This document shows positions 32,975 through 41,390 of a DNA stretch of 52,004 bases, in pieces. Each line of letters starts with the position of its first letter. Within the stretch, counting starts at the first letter, position 1. This DNA is from an uncultured Prochlorococcus sp. (GTDB taxonomy: Bacteria > Cyanobacteriota > Cyanobacteriia > PCC-6307 > Cyanobiaceae): assembly GCA_902571795.1 (NCBI GenBank), contig CACGDL010000006.1, positions 1 through 52,004 of the forward strand, given 5' to 3'. A program made the translations under genes and the position numbers. The notes beneath the pieces are model-generated. The model saw only the letters and a program-made list of their open reading frames with translations. It had not been told where the DNA came from and did no database searches.

Positions 32975-33691
32975 TTAATATTTACTCATTAAAATAAAGT
33001 ATCCATTACAAGATTCCGGCGCCTTATTTTTATAGAAAAATTCCATAAATTTGAGGTAAATTATTATAATTAACGAAATTGAAGAGGATAATAGACTCAA
33101 ATATCTAGGTGAAAAATTTGAAATTCTTAAAATATCATAAGCAACATCATTATAGAAGTTTCCATTTTGTATTATTTTTTTTATTTTTAAATTTTCAGAA
33201 TCAGATATCCTTTCAAACCAATATTTACTGAATCCAGAGAAAAAGAAAAAAGGGGGTTGATGGTAAAAGCATCTAAATGGAGAAGTTACTAATATATCTC
33301 CTCCTTTTTTTAATACTCTAGATAACTCCTTAAGTGCTGCCTCTGGATTGGGCAAATGTTCAAAAACATCACTACACAAAATAAAGTCATATGTTGAGTC
33401 GGCAACAGGTAAGGATGTTATATCACAAATTAAATCACATTCTTTAGATCTCCATTCTTTGGTTCTGACTCCTTCAAAAGTTTCTCCGCCTGTATAACCG
33501 CCAAAATCTTGCGAATGGTAATTTAGATGAGTACAAAAAGATTTATATCTCATTAAGCCTGCTCCAGCATCTAATATTTTTGAATTAGGTTTTAAATCTA
33601 AAAGCCAATTTTTAATAAAATTAAATCTTACATTTTTAGTATTTTTAAATAAATATTTATCTACCAATTTATTTAAAAGTTTTTTGATCAT
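32975..33691 (-). CDS. SAM-dependent methyltransferase (class I)
   Basis: A 238-residue methyltransferase with motif I SKILDAGAGLMRYKSF (about 38-53), CDLICDITSLPVADSTYDFI, motif IV-like LCSDVFEHLPNPEAALKELS (about 108-127) and LKKGGDILVTSPF. This is the Methyltransf_11 layout. A hydrophobic patch near residue 210 (LSLLSSSISLIIIIYLKFM) suggests membrane contact. Its 3' end lies about 60 bases from the pseudo-tRNA, so it would be inside the proposed integrated segment. Substrate unknown. Confidence 0.82.
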   Translation of the reverse strand: MIKKLLNKLVDKYLFKNTKNVRFNFIKNWLLDLKPNSKILDAGAGLMRYKSFCTHLNYHSQDFGGYTGGETFEGVRTKEWRSKECDLICDITSLPVADSTYDFILCSDVFEHLPNPEAALKELSRVLKKGGDILVTSPFRCFYHQPPFFFFSGFSKYWFERISDSENLKIKKIIQNGNFYNDVAYDILRISNFSPRYLSLLSSSISLIIIIYLKFMEFFYKNKAPESCNGYFILMSKY

Positions 33692-33864
33692 TTTAAAAAT
33701 TTTCTAACTGAATAGATAATAAGTTTTAAAATTATAAAACTCAATAAGTTATAGCTGAATTACTTTACATATAAAAATAAAAATTTTTGAGTTAATACAA
33801 TAATTAAACTCAGAATTAAACAAAGGCTTTTTTGCTAATATATTTAATATTTAATTTTATTTAA

Positions 33865-34563
33865 ATGAATACTCTTTCAAAAATAAAGAGAAAAATTAAT
33901 TCTTATATAGAGAAAATATTTCCTACTCAGATTCAAAAAGAAGTAAAAAGATACTATAAGGATGGAGGAGATTACAATTTACGCTATAACTATATTTTAA
34001 ATAATGAATCTGTCGTTTTTGATGTTGGAGGATTTCGAGGAGAATTTAGCAGTAATTTGTTTTCAAGAATGCCCTGCAAAATATATATATTTGAGCCTGT
34101 AAGAGAATATGCCAATTTAATTAAAGATAGATTTAAATATAACAACATGATAAAAACGCATGAATTTGGATTATCTGATAAAACTGAAAAAAAGAATTTA
34201 GCTTTTATTGGGGAAGGATCATCTACTCATAGAATTAAAAAAGCTAAAGAAGAGGGTGAGAATATTTTTTCAATAAAACTAGTTGATATTGCAGATTTTC
34301 TAAATAAAAATTCTATTTTTGAAATAGATTTACTTAAACTTAATATTGAGGGTGGTGAGTATGAAGTATTACCAAGACTAATTGAAAAAAATAAAATACT
34401 TAATATCAAATATATTCAAATCCAGTTTCATGATATTGATAAAGACTCAAAAATAAAAAAAGATTACATCAGAAAAAATCTTGAAAAAACTCATTATTGT
34501 GAATATTGTTATGAATTTATTTGGGAAAATTGGATTAGGAAAGATTTATTAAATAAAATTTAA
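33865..34563 (+). CDS. FkbM-family methyltransferase (second copy)
   Basis: A 232-residue FkbM enzyme: SVVFDVGGFRGEFSSNLFSR as motif I (about 49-68), IYIFEPVREYANLI, and LLKLNIEGGEYEVLPRLIEK as the family block (about 155-174). It diverges strongly in sequence from the FkbM gene at 31999, so it is not a recent duplicate. It converges with the fucosyltransferase-like gene, whose stop lies 2 bases after its own. Likely a sugar O-methyltransferase. Confidence 0.85.
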   Translation: MNTLSKIKRKINSYIEKIFPTQIQKEVKRYYKDGGDYNLRYNYILNNESVVFDVGGFRGEFSSNLFSRMPCKIYIFEPVREYANLIKDRFKYNNMIKTHEFGLSDKTEKKNLAFIGEGSSTHRIKKAKEEGENIFSIKLVDIADFLNKNSIFEIDLLKLNIEGGEYEVLPRLIEKNKILNIKYIQIQFHDIDKDSKIKKDYIRKNLEKTHYCEYCYEFIWENWIRKDLLNKI

Positions 34564-34565
34564 GA

Positions 34566-35642
34566 TTATTTTTTAGAAAAATTTATAAATTTCAATTTGC
34601 TTCTTAATTTATTAGAAAATTTTCTTTGTAACTTATTTGGATTTGAAAAGTAACAATCTTCTTTAAGACTAAACCAATCAATTTTCTCATTTAGTCCATA
34701 TTTATTATCAATGAAATCTAAAATTTCCAAAAGATAAATATCGTCATAATATAAATATTTTTGTGCTTTAAAGAAATTTGATTTCACTGATGAATATATA
34801 TTTTCATAATATTTCAAAGGGTTTTTAGAAATATTATTAATGTGTTCTTCTAATTTCGAAATAGAATTAAATTCTAAAATACCATTACAGTCAAAAAAAT
34901 CTCCTATAGAATTACTCCCCCAATAAATTGGCACTGTGCCTGAGATGAAGCAATCTAATATTTTTTCGGTGAAGTAGTTGCTATAACTTGAATTCTCAAT
35001 AATTATTGAGAATTTATAAGGAAATAACATCTCTCCTTTTTCCTCTACATATTTTCCTTGAGGACCAGAACCCAACTTTTCAACAAGATTATTATTTTTA
35101 ATGAATGATTTGTTAGAAATTACATGTCTAAGTTTGTGCCCAGGACTGATTAACTTGTTTGAAAAATTAAAAGATATATCTTTAACTTTTTTCTTTTTAT
35201 CAACGCCAAAAAATTGTGAACCTATACTTATTGAATCTCCTGGAATATATCTTGCCTTATTTTCAAAATTTATAATTATCTCTGGATCATGCGTAAGTAT
35301 CAAATCGAATTCATTCTCTAAATCGTAGATTATTCTATAAAGATCAGGCCTAATAGCTTTTGACTCTTGAATCAATGCGACGTTGAAATTTGATTTATAG
35401 TCTAAAAAATTGGAATTTATGAAACCATCTAGAAAAAGTGAAACCCCATTCCAATTTTTCATAAATCCAACTTCATTATGAAATTTGTTTTTTCTAAAAT
35501 TTTTTGTCCCGCATGCACAAGCTGCAGAAAGTACACAATCAAAGGAACGCTTAGCTTGGTGTTTTGAAATAGAGTTTAAATAAATATTTTTATTTAATAA
35601 GTATTTATATTTAGACTCTAAAAAAGATATTCTTTTATCCAT
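34566..35642 (-). CDS. Family 10 (fucosyltransferase-type) glycosyltransferase
   Basis: A 358-residue protein. The conserved core is FSIIIENSSYSNYFTEKI (about residue 209), CFISGTVPIYWGSNSIGDFF and FNSISKLEEHINN, which fits the alpha-1,3/1,4-fucosyltransferase motif (F-x-x-x-x-E-N-S...Y-x-T-E-K-x-x-D-x-F-x-x-G-x-x-P-V-Y-x-G). The N-terminal region, including LILTHDPEIIINFENKARYI, is consistent with the GT10 acceptor domain. GDP-fucose or another GDP-deoxy sugar downstream of gmd is the natural donor. It lies inside the segment between the two tRNA-Ala copies. Confidence 0.82.
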   Translation of the reverse strand: MDKRISFLESKYKYLLNKNIYLNSISKHQAKRSFDCVLSAACACGTKNFRKNKFHNEVGFMKNWNGVSLFLDGFINSNFLDYKSNFNVALIQESKAIRPDLYRIIYDLENEFDLILTHDPEIIINFENKARYIPGDSISIGSQFFGVDKKKKVKDISFNFSNKLISPGHKLRHVISNKSFIKNNNLVEKLGSGPQGKYVEEKGEMLFPYKFSIIIENSSYSNYFTEKILDCFISGTVPIYWGSNSIGDFFDCNGILEFNSISKLEEHINNISKNPLKYYENIYSSVKSNFFKAQKYLYYDDIYLLEILDFIDNKYGLNEKIDWFSLKEDCYFSNPNKLQRKFSNKLRSKLKFINFSKK

Positions 35643-35940
35643 ATTTAGTTTTTCTACTAATGAATAATATCATTTTCTTCCCAATTTAAAAAAATAAATA
35701 ATATAACACATCTTCAAGAAATGAAGAAGTTTTTATGAAATTAAAAGGATTGGAAGCAAAAAAAGTTAGAGGGAGTAATTCTTAAGCACTAGATAGAAGG
35801 TTTAAATCCTTTAGCACCTATTGAAGTCTAATTCGCTAAGAGAAATAAAGCGAGATTGTTTGCACAATTCTGCTGAACTTTCACCAACTTCTTAAAAGAG
35901 CAAAGAAAATTAATTCAACAATTATTTTATACTATAAATA
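35643..35940. other. Noncoding stretch with probable gene debris
   Basis: No intact gene is seen. Short frames are interrupted by stops on both strands. One plus-strand piece at about 35829-35893 ends in KRDCLHNSAELSPTS and reads like real protein, but I cannot name a source. The base composition is less AT-rich than the neighbouring spacers. Confidence 0.35.
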
Positions 35941-36134
35941 TCTTTTTTTTATCACGATAGTGCAGCTGTATTAATACGTATGGAGAAATAATATCAGCCG
36001 TTCAAGAAGAGAGATTTTTCAGAAAAAAGCATGATTCAAGGTTTCCAAAAAATGCTATTAAATACTGTTTAGATACTAATAATTTAGATTTATGAGAATT
36101 ACCCGAATCTATTGCTATCACTACTAAAATTGAA
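35941..36134 (+). pseudogene. Fragment of a carbamoyltransferase (NodU/CmcH family), N-terminal end
   Basis: Frames read SFFYHDSAAVLI, then after a shift near 35977 YGEIISAVQEERFFRKKHDS followed by RFPKNAIKYCLDTNNLDL, a TGA at 36093 and ELPESIAITTK. This is the unmistakable start of NodU/CmcH carbamoyltransferases (F-Y-H-D-S-A-A...V-Q-E-E-R-F...K-H-D-x-x-F-P). Only about 60 of some 600 codons remain, with a frameshift and a stop. The fragment ends directly at the 3' end of the tRNA-Ala gene. Confidence 0.85.
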
Positions 36135-36207
36135 TGGAGCCAAGCGGACTCGAACCGCTGACCCCCTGCATGCCATGCAGGTGCTCTACCAGCTGAGCTA
36201 TGGCCCC
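36135..36207 (-). tRNA. tRNA-Ala (anticodon GGC)
   Basis: Read on the minus strand, the acceptor stem GGGGCCA/TGGCTCC closes with one G-T pair, the D arm is GCTC-AGCTGGTA-GAGC, the anticodon stem CCTGC/GCAGG holds the loop ATGGCAT (anticodon GGC), and the T arm is AGCGG-TTCGAGT-CCGCT with discriminator A. CCA is not encoded. All stems pair, so it should be functional. Confidence 0.95.
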
Positions 36208-36547
36208 AAATATCGAAACGTCAGTCATATGGATTAATCTAAAGATTTGATTCTTAACTGTCGTAATTCTTATAATACTTTAAAGCATTTGTAAATTATG
36301 AATTTTAAAATGTGTCTAGAGATTTACAAGTTGTAGCATGTTTATCACTTCTTTAGCTAAAAACATAAATCTCAACAAGACTTTAAATTTACCTAAGTCA
36401 TTTTTTAGAAATATTCCATCACAGTCTATAATTAGAGATTAAATGAACAAACATAACTTCAAACTTAGAAATTATAATTTAAAAAGATGTAGTAATGATT
36501 TTAATTAAATATGTTATTTGTAAAATAATTTTAATTACGCATATTAA
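36208..36547. other. 340-base intergenic region upstream of the GT4 gene
   Basis: No coding frame of note on either strand. The part next to the tRNA must hold its promoter (minus strand), and the distal, very AT-rich part that of the 36548 gene. I see no clear repeat, terminator or recognisable gene remnant here. Confidence 0.4.
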
Positions 36548-37693
36548 ATGAATAATTATCTAAAAAAAAAAATAAAAGTTTTACACATAATAACCTCCTT
36601 AAATCAAGGGGGGGCACAAAGTAATTTGTTTAAAATATGCAGTTCTTGTAATGTTAATTCTTTCGTAATATGCCTTGCAGAAAATTCATTTTATACAGAA
36701 AAGCTAAATGAAATAGGTATCAAAAATTTATCGTTAAATATAAACAAAAAAAATATCTTTTCAATATTCAAAATTTTCAAGTTATTTAAAATTGCTCGAA
36801 AATTTAAGCCTGATATCATACAAAGTTGGCTATATCATGCAGATTTTATAAGTTGTTTTGTTAAATTAATATATTCTAAATCCAAATTAATTTGGACTAT
36901 AAGACACACAGACTTAAGTTTTAAAGGAAATAAATTTATAACATTCATTATTATTAGATTTCTAGCTTCGCTTAGTTATTACATTCCGGATAAAATTGTT
37001 TATTGTGCATTATCTTCAATAAAATCTCATAAGAAACTTTTTTATTGTAATTACAAAACCCTTTTAATATCAAATGGATTAGATATGAATGATAATAGAT
37101 ATATTGACTTTAAATACAAAAAGGATTTAACAAAAAAAGATTCGGAAAATACTATTAATTTTATTTCTATCGGTAGATATCATCCTATTAAAAATCATTC
37201 TTTATTAATAAATGCATTCATTGAGGCAAAAAAACAAACCACAAAAAAAATCCATCTTTACATGATTGGAGATAATGTTGATGAGGATAATATTGATTTA
37301 AAAAATATTATAATTTCCAAAAATGCATCTAATGCAATTTCCTTACTTGGCCCAAAAAAAAATGTATACTTTTTCTTAAAAAAATCGCATTTTTTAATTT
37401 TATCTTCAAATTCTGAGGCATTCCCAAATGTAATTCTTGAGGCATCACTTTGTTGTACTCCATCAATATCAACTGATGTTGGTGATGCAAAAAAAATAAT
37501 TGGAGATAATGGATACATTATTCCAATTAAAAACATAAATAGAATGTCTAATGCTATTGTAAAAGCAAGCAGTTTGTCCCAAAAAGAATATGAAAATATG
37601 GCAAAAAATACTAGAGAAAGAAGTTTAAAAATATATTCACATGAAAAAATGATTAAAAATTTTGAAGAGTTATATATAAATTTAAAAGTTTAA
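36548..37693 (+). CDS. Family 4 glycosyltransferase
   Basis: A 381-residue GT-B protein. The N-terminal domain starts IKVLHIITSLNQGGAQSNLF, the GT4 acceptor-domain opening. The C-terminal domain has ISIGRYHPIKNHSLLINAF, IHLYMIGDN, ISLLGPKKNVYFFLKKSHF and the E-x7-E motif in SSNSEAFPNVILEASLCCTP. It is a retaining transferase, probably cytoplasmic and adding one sugar of the repeat. A run of seven G bases (36608-36614) at codons 21-23 could allow slippage. Sugar specificity unknown. Confidence 0.9.
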   Translation: MNNYLKKKIKVLHIITSLNQGGAQSNLFKICSSCNVNSFVICLAENSFYTEKLNEIGIKNLSLNINKKNIFSIFKIFKLFKIARKFKPDIIQSWLYHADFISCFVKLIYSKSKLIWTIRHTDLSFKGNKFITFIIIRFLASLSYYIPDKIVYCALSSIKSHKKLFYCNYKTLLISNGLDMNDNRYIDFKYKKDLTKKDSENTINFISIGRYHPIKNHSLLINAFIEAKKQTTKKIHLYMIGDNVDEDNIDLKNIIISKNASNAISLLGPKKNVYFFLKKSHFLILSSNSEAFPNVILEASLCCTPSISTDVGDAKKIIGDNGYIIPIKNINRMSNAIVKASSLSQKEYENMAKNTRERSLKIYSHEKMIKNFEELYINLKV

Positions 37694-37745
37694 CTTTTAA
37701 ATCAGATCTAAAACAAGATTAAGATTTCTTGATATGAAGTATGCT

Positions 37746-37774
37746 TTGGTTATGGTTTAAATTTTTTATATAAT
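37746..37774 (+). promoter_or_regulatory. Candidate sigma-70-type promoter for the Wzz-like gene
   Basis: TTGGTT at 37746-37751 and a perfect TATAAT at 37769-37774 are separated by 17 bases. The ATG follows 32 bases after the -10. The -35 matches the consensus at only three of six bases. Confidence 0.4.
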
Positions 37775-37806
37775 TAAAAAAATTATGTTTAAAATATTAT
37801 TGGAAT

Positions 37807-39513
37807 ATGATAAAAAATAATAAAGACAATAATGAAGAAATTGATCTTAAGGATTTTCTCTACTTAATTATTAGAAATAAATTTATTATATTTTGCTTAG
37901 CAAGCATAAGTTTTGTAGGCAGTGCGTTATATTCTCTTAGTCTTAAAAGGATCTGGGCAGGCGACTTTCAAATAGTAATAAGAAAAGAAAATAATCCTGC
38001 AGATCAAATAAAAACAAATGCATTTGCTGAATTATTGTCTAATTCTAATTCTAATAATTTACAAACTGAGATTGAAATTTTAAAAAGCCCATCTGTCTTG
38101 ATGCCAATTTTTAAATATGTAAAAGGAGCATATGAAGAAAATGGAATTAAATCAGATGACTTAACCTATAAAAAATGGTTAAGTCAAAATTTGAGAATAG
38201 GTTTAGCAGATAATACAGAAGTTCTCAATGTAGGATATAGAGATAAAAATAAAGACCTAATATTACCTGTATTAAATAAAATATCATTTACTTATAAACA
38301 ATATTCAGGAAAAAACAAAAGAAGAAGTCAGGAATTAACAAACAATTTTTTTAAAGATCAACTTTCCCTTTTTAAAAAGAAAAGTTCTAACTCCCTTAGG
38401 GTAGCTCAAGAATATGCTATCGATAAAGATCTTATTTTCTATGACATAGGGAAAGAAAATAATATTAATATAAACGGAAATACTAAGGAATTTCCAGAAA
38501 ATTCTACTCTTCAATCAACTAATTTATTATCCCCAAATATTGGAATAGAGAAGGCTCGTGTTAGTGCAGCCAATCAAATTAGAAAAATTAATTTACAGCT
38601 TCAAAAAATTCAAGAACTTGAAGATTCTGAAGAACTTCAGTATATCGGCTCAACTATTCCTGCTTTAAGGAGTGAAGGATTACCTAAAACTTTAAGTGAT
38701 ATCGAAGAATCTCTCGCAAAAGCAAGATCTCATTATACCGATAAAGATATTGCGATTACAAATTTAATAAAGAGAAGGAACCTTGCAATAAATCTCCTAA
38801 AAAGTAGAACTATAAAATATTTAGAGGCCCAAAAATTAGACGCTGAAGCTGCAATGAAAGCAACAATGAGACCTAAAGGCGTATTACTAAAATATAAAGA
38901 ACTTATTAGAGAAGCGTCAAGAGACGAAAAAACTTTAATCCAACTTGAGGATAGATATAACTTATTTAAATTAGAATTAGCAAGTCAAGAAGACCCTTGG
39001 GAATTAATTACTAAACCTACAATAAATAACTATCCAGTAGCACCTAGCAGGAAAAAAATTACAATATTTGGTACTTTTGGGGGTATTTTAACAACTATTT
39101 TATTGATATTAATTTTTGAAAATTCAAAAGGTATTTTATATACAAAAAAAGATTTAGAGAGGCTTATTGGTTATCCAATTATCAAATTTTTTGAAGAAAA
39201 AGAAATTAATAACTGGCAGTCAAAAATAGAATTACTTTACGAATCAAATATATTCTCTAAGAATAATAATTATCTAATTCTTCAGATGGGAATTATAGAT
39301 GAATTTTTAATAGAAAATTTAAGATCATTAACAGATAAAGTTTTTAAAGATATAAAATTAAATTATTCATCAAATATCAAAGAAGCTTTAAACTCCAAGA
39401 ATATTATCTTACTAGTGCAGTTAGGAAAACTAACTAATCAAGATGTAAAGAAAATGGAAGATGATTTAAGTTTTCAAGATAAAAATATAAAAGGAATTTT
39501 TTATTTTAAATAA
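37807..39513 (+). CDS. Wzz/GumC-type polysaccharide chain-length determinant protein
   Basis: A 568-residue inner-membrane protein. It starts with a cytoplasmic EEIDLKDFLYLIIRNKFI, a first span at about 25-45, a large coiled-coil-rich periplasmic domain (about 50-415), a proline motif INNYPVAPSRKK and a second span at about 418-437. This is the Wzz co-polymerase layout that sets chain length. After the second span come about 130 further cytoplasmic residues with no Walker A motif, ending in NIILLVQLGKLTNQDVKKME, which resembles the last strand of BY-type tyrosine kinases. It may be a catalytically dead kinase relic. It stands 26 bases before the heptose operon. Confidence 0.88.
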   Translation: MIKNNKDNNEEIDLKDFLYLIIRNKFIIFCLASISFVGSALYSLSLKRIWAGDFQIVIRKENNPADQIKTNAFAELLSNSNSNNLQTEIEILKSPSVLMPIFKYVKGAYEENGIKSDDLTYKKWLSQNLRIGLADNTEVLNVGYRDKNKDLILPVLNKISFTYKQYSGKNKRRSQELTNNFFKDQLSLFKKKSSNSLRVAQEYAIDKDLIFYDIGKENNININGNTKEFPENSTLQSTNLLSPNIGIEKARVSAANQIRKINLQLQKIQELEDSEELQYIGSTIPALRSEGLPKTLSDIEESLAKARSHYTDKDIAITNLIKRRNLAINLLKSRTIKYLEAQKLDAEAAMKATMRPKGVLLKYKELIREASRDEKTLIQLEDRYNLFKLELASQEDPWELITKPTINNYPVAPSRKKITIFGTFGGILTTILLILIFENSKGILYTKKDLERLIGYPIIKFFEEKEINNWQSKIELLYESNIFSKNNNYLILQMGIIDEFLIENLRSLTDKVFKDIKLNYSSNIKEALNSKNIILLVQLGKLTNQDVKKMEDDLSFQDKNIKGIFYFK

Positions 39514-39539
39514 ATTTTTTTGTTTTAGTTTTCTTTTTA

Positions 39540-40160
39540 ATGTCACATAGAAAATTAATCATTTCAAAAGATAGAAACTTTTTAAGACCAGCAATATTTT
39601 GCGATAGAGATGGTGTACTTATTAAAGATTGTCATTATATATCTAATCCAAATGATGTATCTATTTTGAAAGGAGCTAAAGAGCTTTTAGAGCTAGCAAA
39701 ATTATTAAATTGGCATTTTATAATAATTACAAATCAATCTGGTATAGCGAGAGGCATTTTTTCTTGGTTAGATTACGATCAGGTTACAAATAGAATGATC
39801 AGGCTTATGGAAGGTGAGAAACTGATTTCAGGAATATATGCAAATGGATATGGACCAGAAAGTAATGATAGCTGGAGAAAGCCAAATATTGGTATGATTC
39901 AAGAAGCAGAATTAGACTTTAATATAGATATGAAAAAATCAATTTTAATAGGAGATAGACTAACTGATTTAATCGCAGGTTATAAAGCTTCATTTAGAAA
40001 ATTAATTCACGTAAAAACTGGACATGGTATGAATGAAATAAGATTAATAGAAAAACATTTTTATGAAGTCTTATCGAAAGATAATAAAAATAAACCCAAA
40101 CTATTTTTTATAAATGATATCTCTGAAATTACGGCTCATTTATTACTTGATGATATTTAA
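39540..40160 (+). CDS. gmhB: D-glycero-manno-heptose 1,7-bisphosphate phosphatase-like (HAD family)
   Basis: Removes the C7 phosphate of heptose 1,7-bisphosphate. A 206-residue HAD-IIIA phosphatase with PAIFCDRDGVLIKDCHYIS (D-x-D nucleophile), IIITNQSGIARGIFS (Thr motif and the GmhB-typical NQSGIARG), KPNIGMIQEAELDFNID and LIGDRLTDLIAGYKA (acidic motif). The usual Cys-based zinc loop of GmhB is replaced by GYGPESNDSWRKPN, so zinc binding is not apparent. First gene of a compact operon that also contains a gmhA-like gene. Confidence 0.85.
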   Translation: MSHRKLIISKDRNFLRPAIFCDRDGVLIKDCHYISNPNDVSILKGAKELLELAKLLNWHFIIITNQSGIARGIFSWLDYDQVTNRMIRLMEGEKLISGIYANGYGPESNDSWRKPNIGMIQEAELDFNIDMKKSILIGDRLTDLIAGYKASFRKLIHVKTGHGMNEIRLIEKHFYEVLSKDNKNKPKLFFINDISEITAHLLLDDI

Positions 40161-40166
40161 TAACTT

Positions 40167-41390
40167 ATGGAAAATAAAAGTGAAGTGGTAATAGTTGGAG
40201 GAGGAATTGTAGGTCTTACTCTTGCGTATCAACTTCTAAAAAGAAACTTAACATCTAGTATCTTTATTATTGATAAAGAAGAAAAGCTAGGGATGCATAC
40301 ATCTGGAAGAAACAGTGGAGTCCTTCATTCTGGAATATATTATCCAACTAATTCTCTTAAAGCAAAAGTTTGTAAAGAGGGTTCTGAAAGATTAAAATCT
40401 TGGATTAAAGATAGAAATTTATCAATAAACAAATGTGGGAAAATTATTTTACCTACTGACAAAAAACTCGACAATCAATTAGATATTCTTTTCGATAGAG
40501 GATTAAAAAACGGCAGTAAATTAGAAATAATTGATAAAAATAGATTAAACAAAATTGTGCCCGAGGCAAGTTGCATAACAGGCAGGGCGATTTGGAGTCC
40601 AAATACTTCTGTGGTAAAACCTCTTGAAATAATAAATTCATTGCAAGATGAATTAACTGAAAAAGGTGTTAATTTTTTACTTGGGAATCAAATCGATAAA
40701 ATAAATACTGAAAAAAATTCAATCACTCTTAAAAATGGATTAAAGTTATTTTATAAATATTTAATAAACTCCTCAGGCTCTAATGCTCTCAAAATATCAA
40801 AATACTTTGATATTGGAAATAATTACCAATTATTGCCATTTAAAGGGCTTTATTGGAAATTAAAAAAGAATTGTCCTTTTAAACCTAAATGTAATTTGTA
40901 TCCTGTTCCTGATTTAAATTTACCTTTTTTAGGCGTCCACTTTACTCCAAGCGCGGATTTAAATCCTTCAGTAAGTATTGGCCCAACTGCTACATTAGCT
41001 TTTGGGAAGGAAAATTATTATGGATTAAATAATCTAGAACCCTATGATTCATTAAAAAACATATCAACCCTATTAAAACAATATTTACTAAATAGAGGTG
41101 GATTTAAAAAGTATGTTCATGAACAAGCTCCTTTAGCATTGCTTCCATTCATGATTAATTCAGCAAAAAAGCTCATTCCAGAAATACAAGCTAAACATGT
41201 TTTATTGAGTAATAAAGTTGGAATCAGGGCTCAACTTTTTGATAAGAATCAAAGTAAATTAGAAAATGATTTTATTTGTGAAAGAATAGATAATTCAATT
41301 CATATTTTAAATTCTATTTCTCCTGCTTTCACATCTAGTTTTGCATTAGCAGATAAGATTATTGATCAATTCTTCTTAAAAATTAACTAA
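40167..41390 (+). CDS. lhgO: FAD-dependent oxidoreductase, L-2-hydroxyglutarate oxidase type
   Basis: A 407-residue flavoprotein starting EVVIVGGGIVGLTLAYQLLK with the FAD E/D position in IFIIDKEEKLGMHTSGRNSG. The motif HTSGRNSGVLHSGIYYPTNS is that of LhgO, which oxidises L-2-hydroxyglutarate to 2-oxoglutarate. The C-terminus has HVLLSNKVGIRAQLFD, typical of the DAO fold. It lies 6 bases after the gmhB-like gene, and its stop overlaps the next start by one base. Why an LhgO-type enzyme sits in a heptose operon is unclear; a different hydroxyacid or sugar substrate is possible. Confidence 0.87.
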   Translation: MENKSEVVIVGGGIVGLTLAYQLLKRNLTSSIFIIDKEEKLGMHTSGRNSGVLHSGIYYPTNSLKAKVCKEGSERLKSWIKDRNLSINKCGKIILPTDKKLDNQLDILFDRGLKNGSKLEIIDKNRLNKIVPEASCITGRAIWSPNTSVVKPLEIINSLQDELTEKGVNFLLGNQIDKINTEKNSITLKNGLKLFYKYLINSSGSNALKISKYFDIGNNYQLLPFKGLYWKLKKNCPFKPKCNLYPVPDLNLPFLGVHFTPSADLNPSVSIGPTATLAFGKENYYGLNNLEPYDSLKNISTLLKQYLLNRGGFKKYVHEQAPLALLPFMINSAKKLIPEIQAKHVLLSNKVGIRAQLFDKNQSKLENDFICERIDNSIHILNSISPAFTSSFALADKIIDQFFLKIN

